This document shows, in pieces, positions 12,221 to 22,407 of a DNA stretch of 64,000 nt. The notes below the pieces were generated by a model. That model saw only the letters and a program-made list of their open reading frames with translations. It was not told where the DNA came from and ran no database searches. Position numbers and translations under genes: made by a program. Within the stretch, counting starts at the first letter, position 1. Every line of letters begins with the position of its first letter. The stretch is from Reyranella sp. (lineage in GTDB: Bacteria > Pseudomonadota > Alphaproteobacteria > Reyranellales > Reyranellaceae): assembly GCA_021732285.1 (NCBI GenBank), contig JAKFVH010000009.1, positions 1 to 64,000 of the forward strand. Reading direction: 5' to 3'.

Positions 12221-13147
12221 CTACGCCACTCCCGACTTCTGCCGCTGCTGCAGGGCGACCTGCTTCACCTTGTCGAACTCGGCGCGGCGCTTGGCGATCT
12301 CCTCGGGCGGCATACGCTCGAGGTTGTTGTAGTCGAGCTTCCAGTCGCCATCGTCGTTCCAGCGCAGCGGCGACTGCACCGTGGTGCGCGGTCCGATCGC
12401 GCTCTCCAGCACCTTCAACGCCAGATCGAGCGTGAAGCGCTGCGTGTCGGGCTCGTGCGGCTTGCCGCAGGAGTTGCCCAACGGGAAATCGCTGAACAGG
12501 AAGCGCGGCACGCCGGTGTGCTCGACGATGTCCTTGGCCGCGCCCATGACCACCGTGGGGATGCCGTTCCGTTCGAGATATCGGGCGACCAGACTCACGG
12601 TCTGGTGACAGACGGGTCAAGTCGGCACCAGCAGCGCGGCATCGACCTGGTCCTGCCGGCAGCGCGCCAGGATCTCCGGCGCATCGGTCTCCAAGGTCAC
12701 GCGCTGGCTGCGGTTGGTCGGCGCACCATGGAAGCGCTTGGCGAGCTTGAAGCGGCCCTGGGCGGCGAACTCGCGCATCAGCGGCAGCGGAAACCAGGTG
12801 TTGGAATCCTTGGCCGTGGTGTGCTTGCGGTCGTAGCCGATATGGGAGATGCGCGTGTCATGGTCGACCGCGGTATCGCCGGAATAGACCGTGTAGAACT
12901 TGGCGCCGGCGTTGTAGGCCGCCCCCGGCCCCTGGTCGCCCTTGTCGGGCTGATAGGGTGCGGCCGTCGAGATCAGCGCCAGGGTGCTGTCCGAAAGCTT
13001 CTTCTTCAGCGGCTGGAACGGGGCATCGATGTAGTGCGCCCAGCGATAGGGATTGTCGTAACCCAACGCGAGGTAGTACTCGCGGGTGCGGCGCATGTAC
13101 TCGAGCGGCGCATCGAAGTCGGGCGCGAAATTGGCGGTGTCGACCAT
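12221..13147 (-). CDS. GrdB/PrdB-like reductase family protein, probable selenoprotein with in-frame TGA (Sec)
   Basis: One frame runs from 13147 (or from an ATG at 13198) to 12221, broken only by TGA at 12617-12619. Reading it as selenocysteine gives VPT-U-PVCHQTVSLVARY, a UxxC redox motif (U177, C180). Sequence after the TGA (GIPTVVMG, VPRFLFSDFPLGNSCGKP) and before it (ISTAAPYQPDKGD, TWFPLPLMREFA, RCRQDQVDAALLVPT) belongs to the glycine/sarcosine/betaine or D-proline reductase selenoprotein B family, in which other members have Cys or Sec at this place. A hairpin of bacterial SECIS type starts 10 bases after the TGA. The true substrate is unknown; aerobic proteobacterial members are not proven glycine reductases. 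If translation stopped at TGA, 176 residues would be made, without the motif. The start at 13147 is uncertain. The alternative explanation is a Cys-to-stop mutation. Confidence 0.8.
12588..12619 (-). promoter_or_regulatory. Bacterial SECIS-like element with the recoded TGA
   Basis: On the minus strand TGA is followed by 10 bases (CCCGTCTGTC), then a perfect 7-bp stem ACCAGAC/GTCTGGT closing a 5-base loop CGTGA. The spacing from UGA to the loop guanine is about 19 bases and the loop has G at position 2, as in known bacterial SECIS elements (E. coli fdhF: 11 bases, then a stem with a GU-containing loop). The element lies inside coding sequence, as SelB-dependent decoding requires in bacteria. 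Confidence 0.75.
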
Positions 13148-13206
13148 GGCGGGAAACTGGCGCTGAGGCGCGGCGAAGTCAAACCCGCCCGACCGCATCG
13201 CAGGTC

Positions 13207-13277
13207 TGTCATCCCGAGGCCGCAGGCCGAGGGACCTTTCCGGACCACAAAGGTCCCTCGCTACGCTCGGGATGACA
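13207..13277. repeat. Long intergenic palindrome, TCATCCCGA family
   Basis: TGTCATCCCGAG (13207-13218) pairs with CTCGGGATGACA (13266-13277), and an inner stem GAGGGACCTTT/AAAGGTCCCTC pairs inside. It lies in the divergent region between the selenoprotein gene and a binding-protein gene, and is related in sequence to the palindrome at 30155-30266. Confidence 0.75.
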
Positions 13278-13324
13278 TCACGTGCTTAGCCGGTCTAGCC
13301 TCTCAGCCGCAGGGAGGAACACCA

Positions 13325-14299
13325 ATGATCAGACTGACCCGCCGCGCCACGCTGGGCGCGGCAACGGCGTTGGCGTTGACGCAAGGCGCGCGGGCCCAGG
13401 CCTATCCCAACAAGCCCATCCGCATCCTGGTGCCCTTCCCGGCAGGCGGCATCGTCGACATCGTCACCCGCGCGCTTGCCGATCCCATGCAGGCCGACCT
13501 CGGCCAGACGATCGTGGTCGAGCCCAAGCCCGGCGGCAACGCGACTCTCGCCACGGCGATGATCCCGCAGCTGCCGGCCGACGGATACAACTCAGTGATG
13601 GCCACGATCAGCCACGTCGTGGCGCCGCTGCTGCAGCCCGTTCCCTACGATCCGCTGACGGACTTCCAGCCGGTGGCGCTGGCCACCGTCGCGACCGCGG
13701 TCGCAACCGTCAATCCGTCGCTCCCGGTCAAGACGCTGAAGGAGCTGGTCGACTACGCCAAGGCCAATCCCGGCAAGCTCAACTACCTGAACCCGGGCAA
13801 CGGCTCGTCGCTCCATCTGTCGACCGAGCTCTTGAAGAACGAGTACAAGCTCGACATCACGGCGGTGCCCTATCGCGGGGTGCCACCCGGTGTGCCCGAT
13901 CTGCTGGAAGGGCGCCTGGAAGTCGGTTGGCTGCCGACGCCGCTCGCCATTCAACATGTCCAGAGCGGCAAACTGCGGGCCCTGGCCGTACTGGGCGACA
14001 AGCGGCTGGCAACCCTGCCGGACGTGCCGACGTTCGCCGAGGCGGGCTTCGCCGATGCCCAGGTCATCAGCTGGTACGTGATCGCCGTGCGCGCCGGCAC
14101 GCCGGCGCCCATCGTCGAGCGCCTGCATGCCTCGGCCTTGAAGGCGCTGCAGGATCCCGCGACCCGCGACCGATTGACCAAGGCGGGCTGCGAGGTGCCC
14201 CCGCCCCTCTCGCCGGCCGAGATCCTGGCGATGTGGAAGGCCGACTACGAGCGCTACGGCAAGCTGGTCAAGGAAGCCGGCATCAAGGCCGAAACCTGA
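13325..14299 (+). CDS. Tripartite tricarboxylate transporter family substrate-binding protein (Bug/TctC)
   Basis: 324-residue periplasmic binding protein. An ATG with GGGAGG upstream opens a signal peptide carrying twin arginines (LTRRATLGAATALALTQGARAQ), then YPNKPIRILVPFPAGGIVDIVTR, the Bug signature; VPYRGVPPGVPDLLEGRLEV and PDVPTFAEAGF follow. No TctA or TctB membrane genes are near, so it is an orphan binding protein that must use a transporter encoded elsewhere, or serve as a sensor. It is divergent from the selenoprotein and CoA-transferase pair. The ligand is probably a carboxylate. Confidence 0.92.
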   Translation: MIRLTRRATLGAATALALTQGARAQAYPNKPIRILVPFPAGGIVDIVTRALADPMQADLGQTIVVEPKPGGNATLATAMIPQLPADGYNSVMATISHVVAPLLQPVPYDPLTDFQPVALATVATAVATVNPSLPVKTLKELVDYAKANPGKLNYLNPGNGSSLHLSTELLKNEYKLDITAVPYRGVPPGVPDLLEGRLEVGWLPTPLAIQHVQSGKLRALAVLGDKRLATLPDVPTFAEAGFADAQVISWYVIAVRAGTPAPIVERLHASALKALQDPATRDRLTKAGCEVPPPLSPAEILAMWKADYERYGKLVKEAGIKAET

Positions 14300-14382
14300 C
14301 ACCGAGTTGACCCGGCGGCCATAGTGCGGCCCAACTCGGGCACGCTATATATGAAGTGAAAGGCTTTGCTTCGGGGACCCGC

Positions 14383-16233
14383 ATGGCAATCAAACGGCGC
14401 GGCTTGTTGTTGGGCGGCACGGCCCTCTATCTCGGTGCCCCCGCCATCCTGCGGGCCCAGACCCAGCAGGCCTCACAGAAGATCAACGTCAGCCATGGCT
14501 TTGCCATGCACGGCGCGCCGAAATACCCGGCCAATGCCGGTCCGCCCGAGTTCCTCAATCCCAACGCCCCCAAGGGTGGGTCGGTGCGGCTGGGCGCCCG
14601 CGGCACCTTCGATTCGCTGCATCCCTTCATCATCAAGAGCGTGCCGGCCGCCGGCGTCTCTGCGATCTGGGACACCTTGTGCTGGCAGTCGCGCGACGAG
14701 GCCTCGACCGAGTACGGCCTGATCGCCGAGACCATCGAATGGCCCGAGGACCGCGCCTGGGTCGCCTTCACGCTCCGGCCGCAGGCGCGCTTCCATGACG
14801 GCACGCCGATCACCGTCGAGGACGTGATCTGGACCTTTGACACCCTGAAAGCCAAGGGCCTGCCCAACTACGCCTTCTACTACGGCGACGTGCTGAAGGC
14901 GGAGAAGACCGGCGATCGCAAGGTGCTGTTCACCTTCCGCGACAACACCAACAAGGAGCTGCCGCTCATCCTCGGCCAGCTGCCGGTCCTGCCGTCCAAG
15001 TGGTGGGCCAACCGCGATTTCGAGAAGGTGTCGCTCGACATCCCGCTGGGCAGCGGCGCCTACAAGGTCGATTCCTTCGACGTCGGCCGCTCGATCGCCT
15101 ATCGCCGCGTCGACGACTGGTGGGCCAAGGATCTCTGGATGAATCGCGGCCGCAACAACTTCGAGCTGATGCGCTACGAGTACTACCGCGACGTCACCGT
15201 GCAGTTCGAGGCCTTCAAGGCGGGCGAGATCGACATCCGCCAGGAGAACATCGCGCGCAACTGGGCGACCGCCTACGACATCCCGGCGGTGCGCGACGGC
15301 CGCATCAAGCGCGATGAGATCCCGCACGAGCTGCCGACCGGCATGCAGTGCTTCGCCTTCAACACGCGGCGCGACTTCTTCAAGGACAGGCGGGTGCGCG
15401 AGGCGATCGCCACCATGTTCGACTTCGCCTGGACCAACAAGAACCTGTTCTACGGGATGTACAAGCGCAACATCTCGTTCTTCGGCAACTCCGAGCTCGC
15501 CTCGTCGGGCCTGCCGACGCCGGCCGAGCTGAAGTACCTCGAGCCGCTGCGCGGCAAGATCCCCGACGAGGTCTTCACCAAGGAGTTCAAGCTCCCCGAG
15601 AGCGACGGCACCGGCAACGCGCGCGACCTCGCGCGGCGAGCGCTGGCGCTCCTGAAGGAGGCCGGCTGGGAGGTGAAGGACGGCAAGATGACCGAGACCA
15701 GGACGGGCAAGAAGCTCGCCTTCGAGATGCTGCTGAACGACGCCAGCTTCGAGCGCGTCGTGCTGCCCTACAAGCAGAACCTCGAGCGCATCGGCGTCGA
15801 CATGAACGTGCGCACCATCGACACCGCGCAGTTCAAGCGCCGCGACGACGAGTTCGACTTCGACATGATGGTGACGGGCTTCGGCCAGTCGCTGTCGCCG
15901 GGCAACGAGCAGCGCGACTTCTGGGGCTCCAAGGCCGCCGACACCAAGGGCAGCCGCAACGCGATCGGCATCCGCGACGCCGCCATCGACAGCCTGGTCG
16001 AGACGCTGATCGGCGCACCCGACCGCGAGAGCCTAATAAACGTCACCCGTGCGCTCGACCGCGTGTTGCTGTGGAGCCATTTCGTGGTGCCCAACTGGCA
16101 CAGCAACACCGCCTACGTCGCCTACTGGAACCGCTTCGCGCGGCCCGCCAAGGCCGCGAAGTATGCGCCCGTCGCCTTCGATACCTGGTGGATCGACGAG
16201 GCCAAGGACAAGGCCCTCGGGGAGCGCAAGTGA
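14383..16233 (+). CDS. yejA: Peptide ABC transporter substrate-binding protein, YejA-like
   Basis: 616-residue family 5 extracellular solute-binding protein. ATG at 14383 follows GGGGA and gives a signal with twin arginine-like start (MAIKRRGLLLGGTALYLGAP, cleavage after RAQ). Motifs: HGFAMHGAPKYP and NPNAPKGGSVRLGARGTFD near the amino end, typical of YejA, and FHDGTPITVEDVIWTFDTLK. It is the first gene of a yejABEF-type operon that imports oligopeptides and, in E. coli, microcin C. A 91-base gap with a palindrome separates it from yejB. Confidence 0.92.
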   Translation: MAIKRRGLLLGGTALYLGAPAILRAQTQQASQKINVSHGFAMHGAPKYPANAGPPEFLNPNAPKGGSVRLGARGTFDSLHPFIIKSVPAAGVSAIWDTLCWQSRDEASTEYGLIAETIEWPEDRAWVAFTLRPQARFHDGTPITVEDVIWTFDTLKAKGLPNYAFYYGDVLKAEKTGDRKVLFTFRDNTNKELPLILGQLPVLPSKWWANRDFEKVSLDIPLGSGAYKVDSFDVGRSIAYRRVDDWWAKDLWMNRGRNNFELMRYEYYRDVTVQFEAFKAGEIDIRQENIARNWATAYDIPAVRDGRIKRDEIPHELPTGMQCFAFNTRRDFFKDRRVREAIATMFDFAWTNKNLFYGMYKRNISFFGNSELASSGLPTPAELKYLEPLRGKIPDEVFTKEFKLPESDGTGNARDLARRALALLKEAGWEVKDGKMTETRTGKKLAFEMLLNDASFERVVLPYKQNLERIGVDMNVRTIDTAQFKRRDDEFDFDMMVTGFGQSLSPGNEQRDFWGSKAADTKGSRNAIGIRDAAIDSLVETLIGAPDRESLINVTRALDRVLLWSHFVVPNWHSNTAYVAYWNRFARPAKAAKYAPVAFDTWWIDEAKDKALGERK

Positions 16234-16234
16234 T

Positions 16235-16314
16235 GCTGGGGGCGCGCGACTCCAGTCGCGCGTCTTTGGCTGGATCGAGAGAAGACCGCGCCACTGGAGT
16301 GGCGCGCCCCCAGC
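16235..16314. repeat. Palindrome inside the yej operon
   Basis: GCTGGGGGCGCGC at the left pairs with GCGCGCCCCCAGC at the right; each half also forms its own hairpin (CGCGCGACTCCAGTCGCGCG; CGCGCCACTGGAGTGGCGCG). It fills the gap between yejA and yejB and could protect or end the yejA message, giving more binding protein than permease. Confidence 0.7.
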
Positions 16315-16324
16315 GAAGACCTGA

Positions 16325-17431
16325 ATGTTAGCCTACATCCTGCGGCGCCTGATGCTGGTGATCCCGACCTTGCTCGGCATCATGGTCATCAACTTCTTCG
16401 TCATCCAGGCGGCGCCCGGCGGCCCGGTCGAGCAGATGATCTCGCAGATCCAGGGCACGGCGGTCGACGCCACCGAGCGCTTCTCGGGCAGCGCGAGCGG
16501 CGGCGAGACCATCCGTGGCGGCGGACCGGACACGTCGGGCAGCGGCGGCGGCGCCTATCGCGGCGCGCGCGGCCTGCCCAAGGAGCTGATCGAGCGCATC
16601 GAGAAGATGTACGGCTTCGACAAGCCGATCGTCGAACGCTTCTTCCTGATGATGAAGAACTACCTGGTGTTCGATTTCGGCGAGAGCTTCTTCCGCAACA
16701 AGCAGGTCGTCGACCTGGTGCTCGAGAAGATGCCGGTATCGATCTCGCTCGGCCTGTGGACGACGCTGCTGATCTACTTCATCTCCATCCCGCTCGGCAT
16801 CGCCAAGGCGGTGCGCGACGGCTCGCGCTTCGACGTTTCCAGCTCGACGACGCTGATCATGCTGAACGCCATCCCGGGCTTCCTGTTCGCCTTGCTGCTG
16901 GTCGTGCTGTTCGCGGGCGGCAGCTATTTCAAGTGGTTCCCGCTGCGCGGCCTGGTCTCCGACGACTGGTCCCAGCTCGGCCTTTTGGACAAGCTGCTCG
17001 ACTATTTCTGGCACATGGCGCTGCCGATCGGCGCCATGGTGATCGGCGGCTTCGCCACCCTCACCTTCCTCACCAAGAACTCCTTCCTCGAGGAGATCCA
17101 CAAGCAATACGTGCTGACGGCCCGCGCCAAGGGCCTGGAGGAGCGGCGCGTGCTCTATGGCCACATCTTCCGCAACGCCATGCTGATCGTGATCGCGGGC
17201 TTTCCGGCGGCCTTCATCGGCGTGCTGTTCACCGGTTCGCTGCTGATCGAGGTCATCTTCTCGCTCGACGGCATCGGCCTTTTAGGCTTCGAGGCCGCGC
17301 TCAACCGCGACTATCCGATCATGTTCGGCACGCTCTATTTCTTCGGCCTGATCGGCCTGGTCATGGGGATCCTGGGCGACATCATGTACACGGTCGTCGA
17401 TCCGCGCATCGACTTCGAGGCGCGCGGCTGA
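16325..17431 (+). CDS. yejB: Peptide ABC transporter permease YejB
   Basis: 368-residue inner-membrane permease, close to the E. coli length (364). It starts [20 protein letters not shown], has the long periplasmic insert after TM1 ([20 protein letters not shown] and a Gly/Ser-rich stretch), and ends in the BPD_transp_1 region with the EAA loop around [26 protein letters not shown]. The stop overlaps the yejE start by one base (TGATG), so translation is coupled. Confidence 0.95.
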   Translation: MLAYILRRLMLVIPTLLGIMVINFFVIQAAPGGPVEQMISQIQGTAVDATERFSGSASGGETIRGGGPDTSGSGGGAYRGARGLPKELIERIEKMYGFDKPIVERFFLMMKNYLVFDFGESFFRNKQVVDLVLEKMPVSISLGLWTTLLIYFISIPLGIAKAVRDGSRFDVSSSTTLIMLNAIPGFLFALLLVVLFAGGSYFKWFPLRGLVSDDWSQLGLLDKLLDYFWHMALPIGAMVIGGFATLTFLTKNSFLEEIHKQYVLTARAKGLEERRVLYGHIFRNAMLIVIAGFPAAFIGVLFTGSLLIEVIFSLDGIGLLGFEAALNRDYPIMFGTLYFFGLIGLVMGILGDIMYTVVDPRIDFEARG

Positions 17432-18446
17432 TGACTCCGCTGAACCGTCGGCGCCTCGCCAACTTCCGCTCGAGCAAGCGCGGCATGTATTCGCTGGCGG
17501 TCTTCGGGCTGCTGTTCTTCCTGTCGCTGTTCGCCGAGCTTTTAGCCAACGACAAGCCGATCCTCATCTACTACGACGGCGGCTTCTACTCCCCGATGGT
17601 GCGCGACTATCCGGAGACGACCTTCGGCGGCGATTTCCCGACCACCACCATTTATACCGACCAGGAAGTGCAGAAGCTGATCGAGGCCAAGGGCTGGATC
17701 CTGTGGCCGCCGATTCCCTACAGCTACAACACCGTGCTGAAGGGCGAGGACCGCAAGGCGCTGCAGCCGCCGTCGTGGCGCCATCCGCTCGGCACCGACG
17801 ACCAGGCGCGCGACGTGCTGGCCCGGCTGATCTACGGCTTCCGCATCTCCGTGCTGTTCGGCCTGGCGCTGACCCTGCTGAGCTCGATCATCGGCATCGT
17901 GGCGGGCGCCGTGCAGGGCTATTTCGGCGGCGCCGTCGACCTCTCCATCCAGCGTTTCATGGAGATCTGGTCGAGCATGCCGACCCTCTATCTTCTGATC
18001 ATCCTGGCAAGCTTCATCCAGCCCGGCTTCTGGGTGCTTTTAGGCATCATGCTGTTGTTCAGCTGGATGGCCCTGGTCGGGCTGGTGCGGGCCGAGTTCC
18101 TGCGCGGGCGCAATTTCGACTACGTGCGGGCGGCCCGGGCTTTGGGCATGCTGGACGCCCGCATCATGTTCCGGCACATCCTTCCCAACGCCATGACCGC
18201 CAGCCTCACCTACCTGCCCTTCATCCTGGCCGGCTCCGTGACCACCCTGACGTCGCTCGACTTCCTGGGGTTCGGCCTGCCCGTGGGCTCGCCGTCGCTG
18301 GGAGAGCTCCTGCTGCAGGGCAAGAACAACCTCAACGCGCCCTGGCTTGCCTTCACCGGCTTCATCATCATCGCCCTCATGCTGTCCCTGCTGGTGTTCA
18401 TCGGCGAGGCCGTGCGCGACGCCTTCAACCCGCGCAAGGTGATGGC

Positions 18447-18450
<4 letters not shown>
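17431..18450 (+). CDS. yejE: Peptide ABC transporter permease YejE
   Basis: 339-residue second permease of the peptide importer. After TM1 it has the YejE-specific periplasmic insert (YYDGGFYSPMVRDYPETTFGG, GWILWPPIPYSYNT), then HPLGTDDQARDVLARLIYG, which marks the start of the transport domain, and an EAA loop FDYVRAARALGMLDARIMFRHILPNA. It overlaps yejB by one base and yejF by four (ATGA). Confidence 0.95.
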
Positions 18451-20081
<1,631 letters not shown>

Positions 20082-20085
20082 CAAC

Positions 20086-20212
20086 CTTCCCTCCCCAGCG
20101 AAGCTGGGGAGGTGCCCGCGCAGCGGGCGGAGGGGTCATGGGCATCACCACTGTTGCTCATGACCCCTCCGGCCCTACGGGCCACCTCCCCACGCAAAGC
20201 GCGGGGAGGAAA
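20086..20212. repeat. Multi-arm palindromic intergenic element, copy 1
   Basis: Five stems can be drawn: CCTCCCCAG/CTGGGGAGG, GCCCGC/GCGGGC, a central GGAGGGGTCATG/CATGACCCCTCC, GGCCC/GGGCC and CCTCCCC/GGGGAGG. The same plan with changed but still pairing arms is at 38158-38287. It probably ends the yej transcript; the rest of the gap up to 20319 shows nothing else recognisable. Confidence 0.75.
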
Positions 20213-20319
20213 GAGTGCTGTGTAGACTTCGCGGCCGATTCCAGCGAATCTAGACTGGCTGAAGGACGCTCGCCGGCAAGAGCGAGCCCGCACCGCTGAA
20301 AAGGAGTGGGGGTCCAAGG

Positions 20320-21282
20320 ATGGTTGCAGTCCGCTTCGGTTTGTCCGTCGTCGCGGCCATGCTGCTTGGCGCCGCCGTCGCCTTTGCCCAACCGGCGCTG
20401 ACGCTCGGCACTGCATCGGTCGGCGGCACCTACTACGTCTACGGCGAGACCGTCGCCAAGGTCTTGAGCGAGAAGAGCAAGCTCAAGGTGGTGGCCCAGC
20501 AGACCCAGGGGCCGAACCAGAACATCGTCATGGTCGACGAGAAGAAGCTCGAGCTCGGCATGGTGACCATGGGCGTGGCGCTGCAGGGCCTGCAGGGCAC
20601 CGGCCCGTGGACCAAGGGCAGGAAGTTCGAGAACATCCGCGCCCTCTTCCCGATGTACGAAATGACCCTGCAGTGTCTCGCGCTCAAGAAGACGGGCATC
20701 ACGAGCTTCGCGCAGCTCGAGGGCAAGACGGTCGGCACCGGCCCCAAGGCCGGCACGCCGGGCACCTATTTCCCGCTGATCTTCGACGCGCTCGGCATGA
20801 AGGTCATGGCGCGCAACGGCCAGAGCGCCGACATGGGCATCCAGATGGGCGACGGCGTCGTCGACGCCTTCTGCTTCGGCGCCGGGCTGCCGATCCCGAT
20901 CTTCAGCGAGCTCGACGCCGGCCAGCAGATCAATTTCTTCACCTGGACGGACGACGAGATCGCCCGCATCCGCAAGGCGCTGCCGGAATTCTCCGAATCG
21001 AAGATCCCCAAGGGGCTCTACAAGCAGCAGGCAGCGGACCAGAAGACCGTCGGCCTGTTCAACTTCGCCATCGCCAACAAGGACATGGGCGACGACGTGG
21101 CCTACCTCGTCACCAAGACGATCCTGGAGAACAACAGCGCCATGGTGAAGGGCCATCCCGCGGCCAAGGAAACGATCGCGGCCAACGCCGTGCGCAACTC
21201 CTTCCTGCCCTTCCATCCCGGCGCGGTGCGCTACTACAAGGACAAGGGGATCAAGCTCGACCCCGGAGCACTGCCGAAGTGA
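20320..21282 (+). CDS. TAXI-family TRAP transporter substrate-binding protein
   Basis: 320-residue secreted binding protein (signal peptide residues 1-23, cleavage near AFAQP). TLGTASVGGTYYVYGETVAKVLSE is the TAXI family opening, followed by MVDEKKLELGMV, GPKAGTPGTYFPLIFDALGM and a C-terminal FHPGAVRYYKDKG. It has an AAGGAG site 15 bases upstream. TAXI proteins normally work with a fused 4TM-12TM permease, but none is adjacent, so it is an orphan. The ligand is unknown; some members bind glutamate. Confidence 0.9.
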   Translation: MVAVRFGLSVVAAMLLGAAVAFAQPALTLGTASVGGTYYVYGETVAKVLSEKSKLKVVAQQTQGPNQNIVMVDEKKLELGMVTMGVALQGLQGTGPWTKGRKFENIRALFPMYEMTLQCLALKKTGITSFAQLEGKTVGTGPKAGTPGTYFPLIFDALGMKVMARNGQSADMGIQMGDGVVDAFCFGAGLPIPIFSELDAGQQINFFTWTDDEIARIRKALPEFSESKIPKGLYKQQAADQKTVGLFNFAIANKDMGDDVAYLVTKTILENNSAMVKGHPAAKETIAANAVRNSFLPFHPGAVRYYKDKGIKLDPGALPK

Positions 21283-21283
21283 A

Positions 21284-21323
21284 GCACATTCCGTCCGGCT
21301 GGAACCAGCCGGACGGAATGTGC
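21284..21323. terminator. Perfect 19-bp-stem hairpin after the TAXI gene
   Basis: GCACATTCCGTCCGGCTGG, two bases, then its exact complement. It starts one base after the stop region of the upstream gene, so it is a likely transcript end. Confidence 0.65.
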
Positions 21324-21353
21324 CCTGCCAGACCCAGTACCCCTACCGCGCGC

Positions 21354-21399
21354 GTTTCCGACTGAATGGAACCGCAAGCGGTTCCATTCAGTCGGAAAC
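21354..21399. repeat. Perfect 22-bp palindrome just upstream of the ghrA-like gene
   Basis: The left arm at 21354-21375 (GTTTCCGACTGAATGGAACC then GC) pairs exactly with 21378-21399 across AA. It ends 18 bases before the GTG start of the next gene, so it is in its leader or promoter rather than at a gene end. Confidence 0.75.
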
Positions 21400-21417
21400 C
21401 GCCCTAATCTCCGCCGC

Positions 21418-22350
21418 GTGTCACACGCAATCGCTTACATCAGCCGCGATACCGACGGCTTGCACTGGAAGAAGGTTCTCGAAGAGGCGCTCGGTCCCAT
21501 CGACTACCGCACGCTCGACAGCCTGGGAAACACCGACGACATCGAGATCGCGCTGGCCTGGAAGCCGGACCGCGGCCTGATCGGGTCGTTCAAGAACATC
21601 AAGCTGATCGTGTCTCTGGGCATGGGCGTCGACCATCTGCTGGCCGACGACAAGCTGCCCGACGTGCCTATCGTGCGCATCATGGATGACGGGCTGGTCG
21701 GACAGATGAGCGAATACGCCATCTTCTGGGCGCTGCGGCACCATCGCGACATCGACAAGTACGCTGCGAGCCAGCGGGCCAAGCAGTGGGAGCCGCTCGA
21801 TTTGGTCGACACCATCGATCGCCACGTCGGCGTCATGGGTCTCGGCACGATCGGCCAGGACACGGCCAAGAAATTCGCCGCCCTTGGCTTTCCCACGGCG
21901 GGATGGAGCCGGTCGGCCAAGGCGCTGCCCGGCATAGAAACCTTCCACGGCAAGGACGGCTTCGAGAAGTTCCTGGCGCGCACCGACATCCTGGTCGATG
22001 TCCTGCCGCTCACGCGCGACACGCGCGGCATCCTCGATGCGGCGGCGTTCGCCCGGCTGCCCAAGGGCGCCTACTTCATCAACATGGCGCGCGGCGGCCA
22101 CGTCGTCGACGAGGCGCTGCTGGCGGCGCTCGATTCGGGTCATCTCGCCGGCGCCGCCCTCGACGTCTTCAACACCGAGCCGCTGCCCACCGACCATCGC
22201 TACTGGACGCATCCCAAGGTCCAGGTGACGCCACACATCGCCGGCGCCACCAACCCGCGCACGGCGTCGCCGGGGATCATCGAGAACATCAAGCGCCTGC
22301 GTTCAGGGCAGGCGCTGATCAACACGATCGATCCGAAGACGGGGTATTAG
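21418..22350 (+). CDS. ghrA: Glyoxylate/hydroxypyruvate reductase A-like 2-hydroxyacid dehydrogenase
   Basis: 310-residue NAD(P)H-dependent reductase of 2-oxoacids. Nucleotide-binding motif GVMGLGTIGQDTA (residues 138-150) and the catalytic trio Arg225 (MARGGHVVDE), Glu254 (FNTEPLP) and His273 (TPHIAG) are present. The short N-terminal domain and SLGMGVDHLL are typical of GhrA. GTG is the only in-frame start that fits, as the palindrome lies just before it. Substrate preference (glyoxylate versus hydroxypyruvate) cannot be read. Confidence 0.9.
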   Translation: MSHAIAYISRDTDGLHWKKVLEEALGPIDYRTLDSLGNTDDIEIALAWKPDRGLIGSFKNIKLIVSLGMGVDHLLADDKLPDVPIVRIMDDGLVGQMSEYAIFWALRHHRDIDKYAASQRAKQWEPLDLVDTIDRHVGVMGLGTIGQDTAKKFAALGFPTAGWSRSAKALPGIETFHGKDGFEKFLARTDILVDVLPLTRDTRGILDAAAFARLPKGAYFINMARGGHVVDEALLAALDSGHLAGAALDVFNTEPLPTDHRYWTHPKVQVTPHIAGATNPRTASPGIIENIKRLRSGQALINTIDPKTGY

Positions 22351-22361
22351 CGACCGACTCT

Positions 22362-22396
22362 CATGCTCCTCCCCCGTCTTACGGGGGAGGAGGCAT
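22362..22396. terminator. Hairpin between convergent genes
   Basis: CATGCTCCTCCCCCG pairs with CGGGGGAGGAGGCATG with one bulged base. It lies between the stops of the ghrA-like gene and the aminopeptidase. Confidence 0.6.
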
Positions 22397-22407
22397 GACG
22401 TCCTTCG

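Noticed and set aside
12221..12598. Separate 125-residue gene starting at GTG 12598
   Set aside because: It is the C-terminal part of the selenoprotein frame; the GTG is inside the SECIS-like loop and has no ribosome-binding site.
20086..20212. Multi-arm palindrome considered as a tRNA or as insertion-sequence ends
   Set aside because: No conserved tRNA loops or anticodon arm fit, and no transposase or target duplication is nearby.
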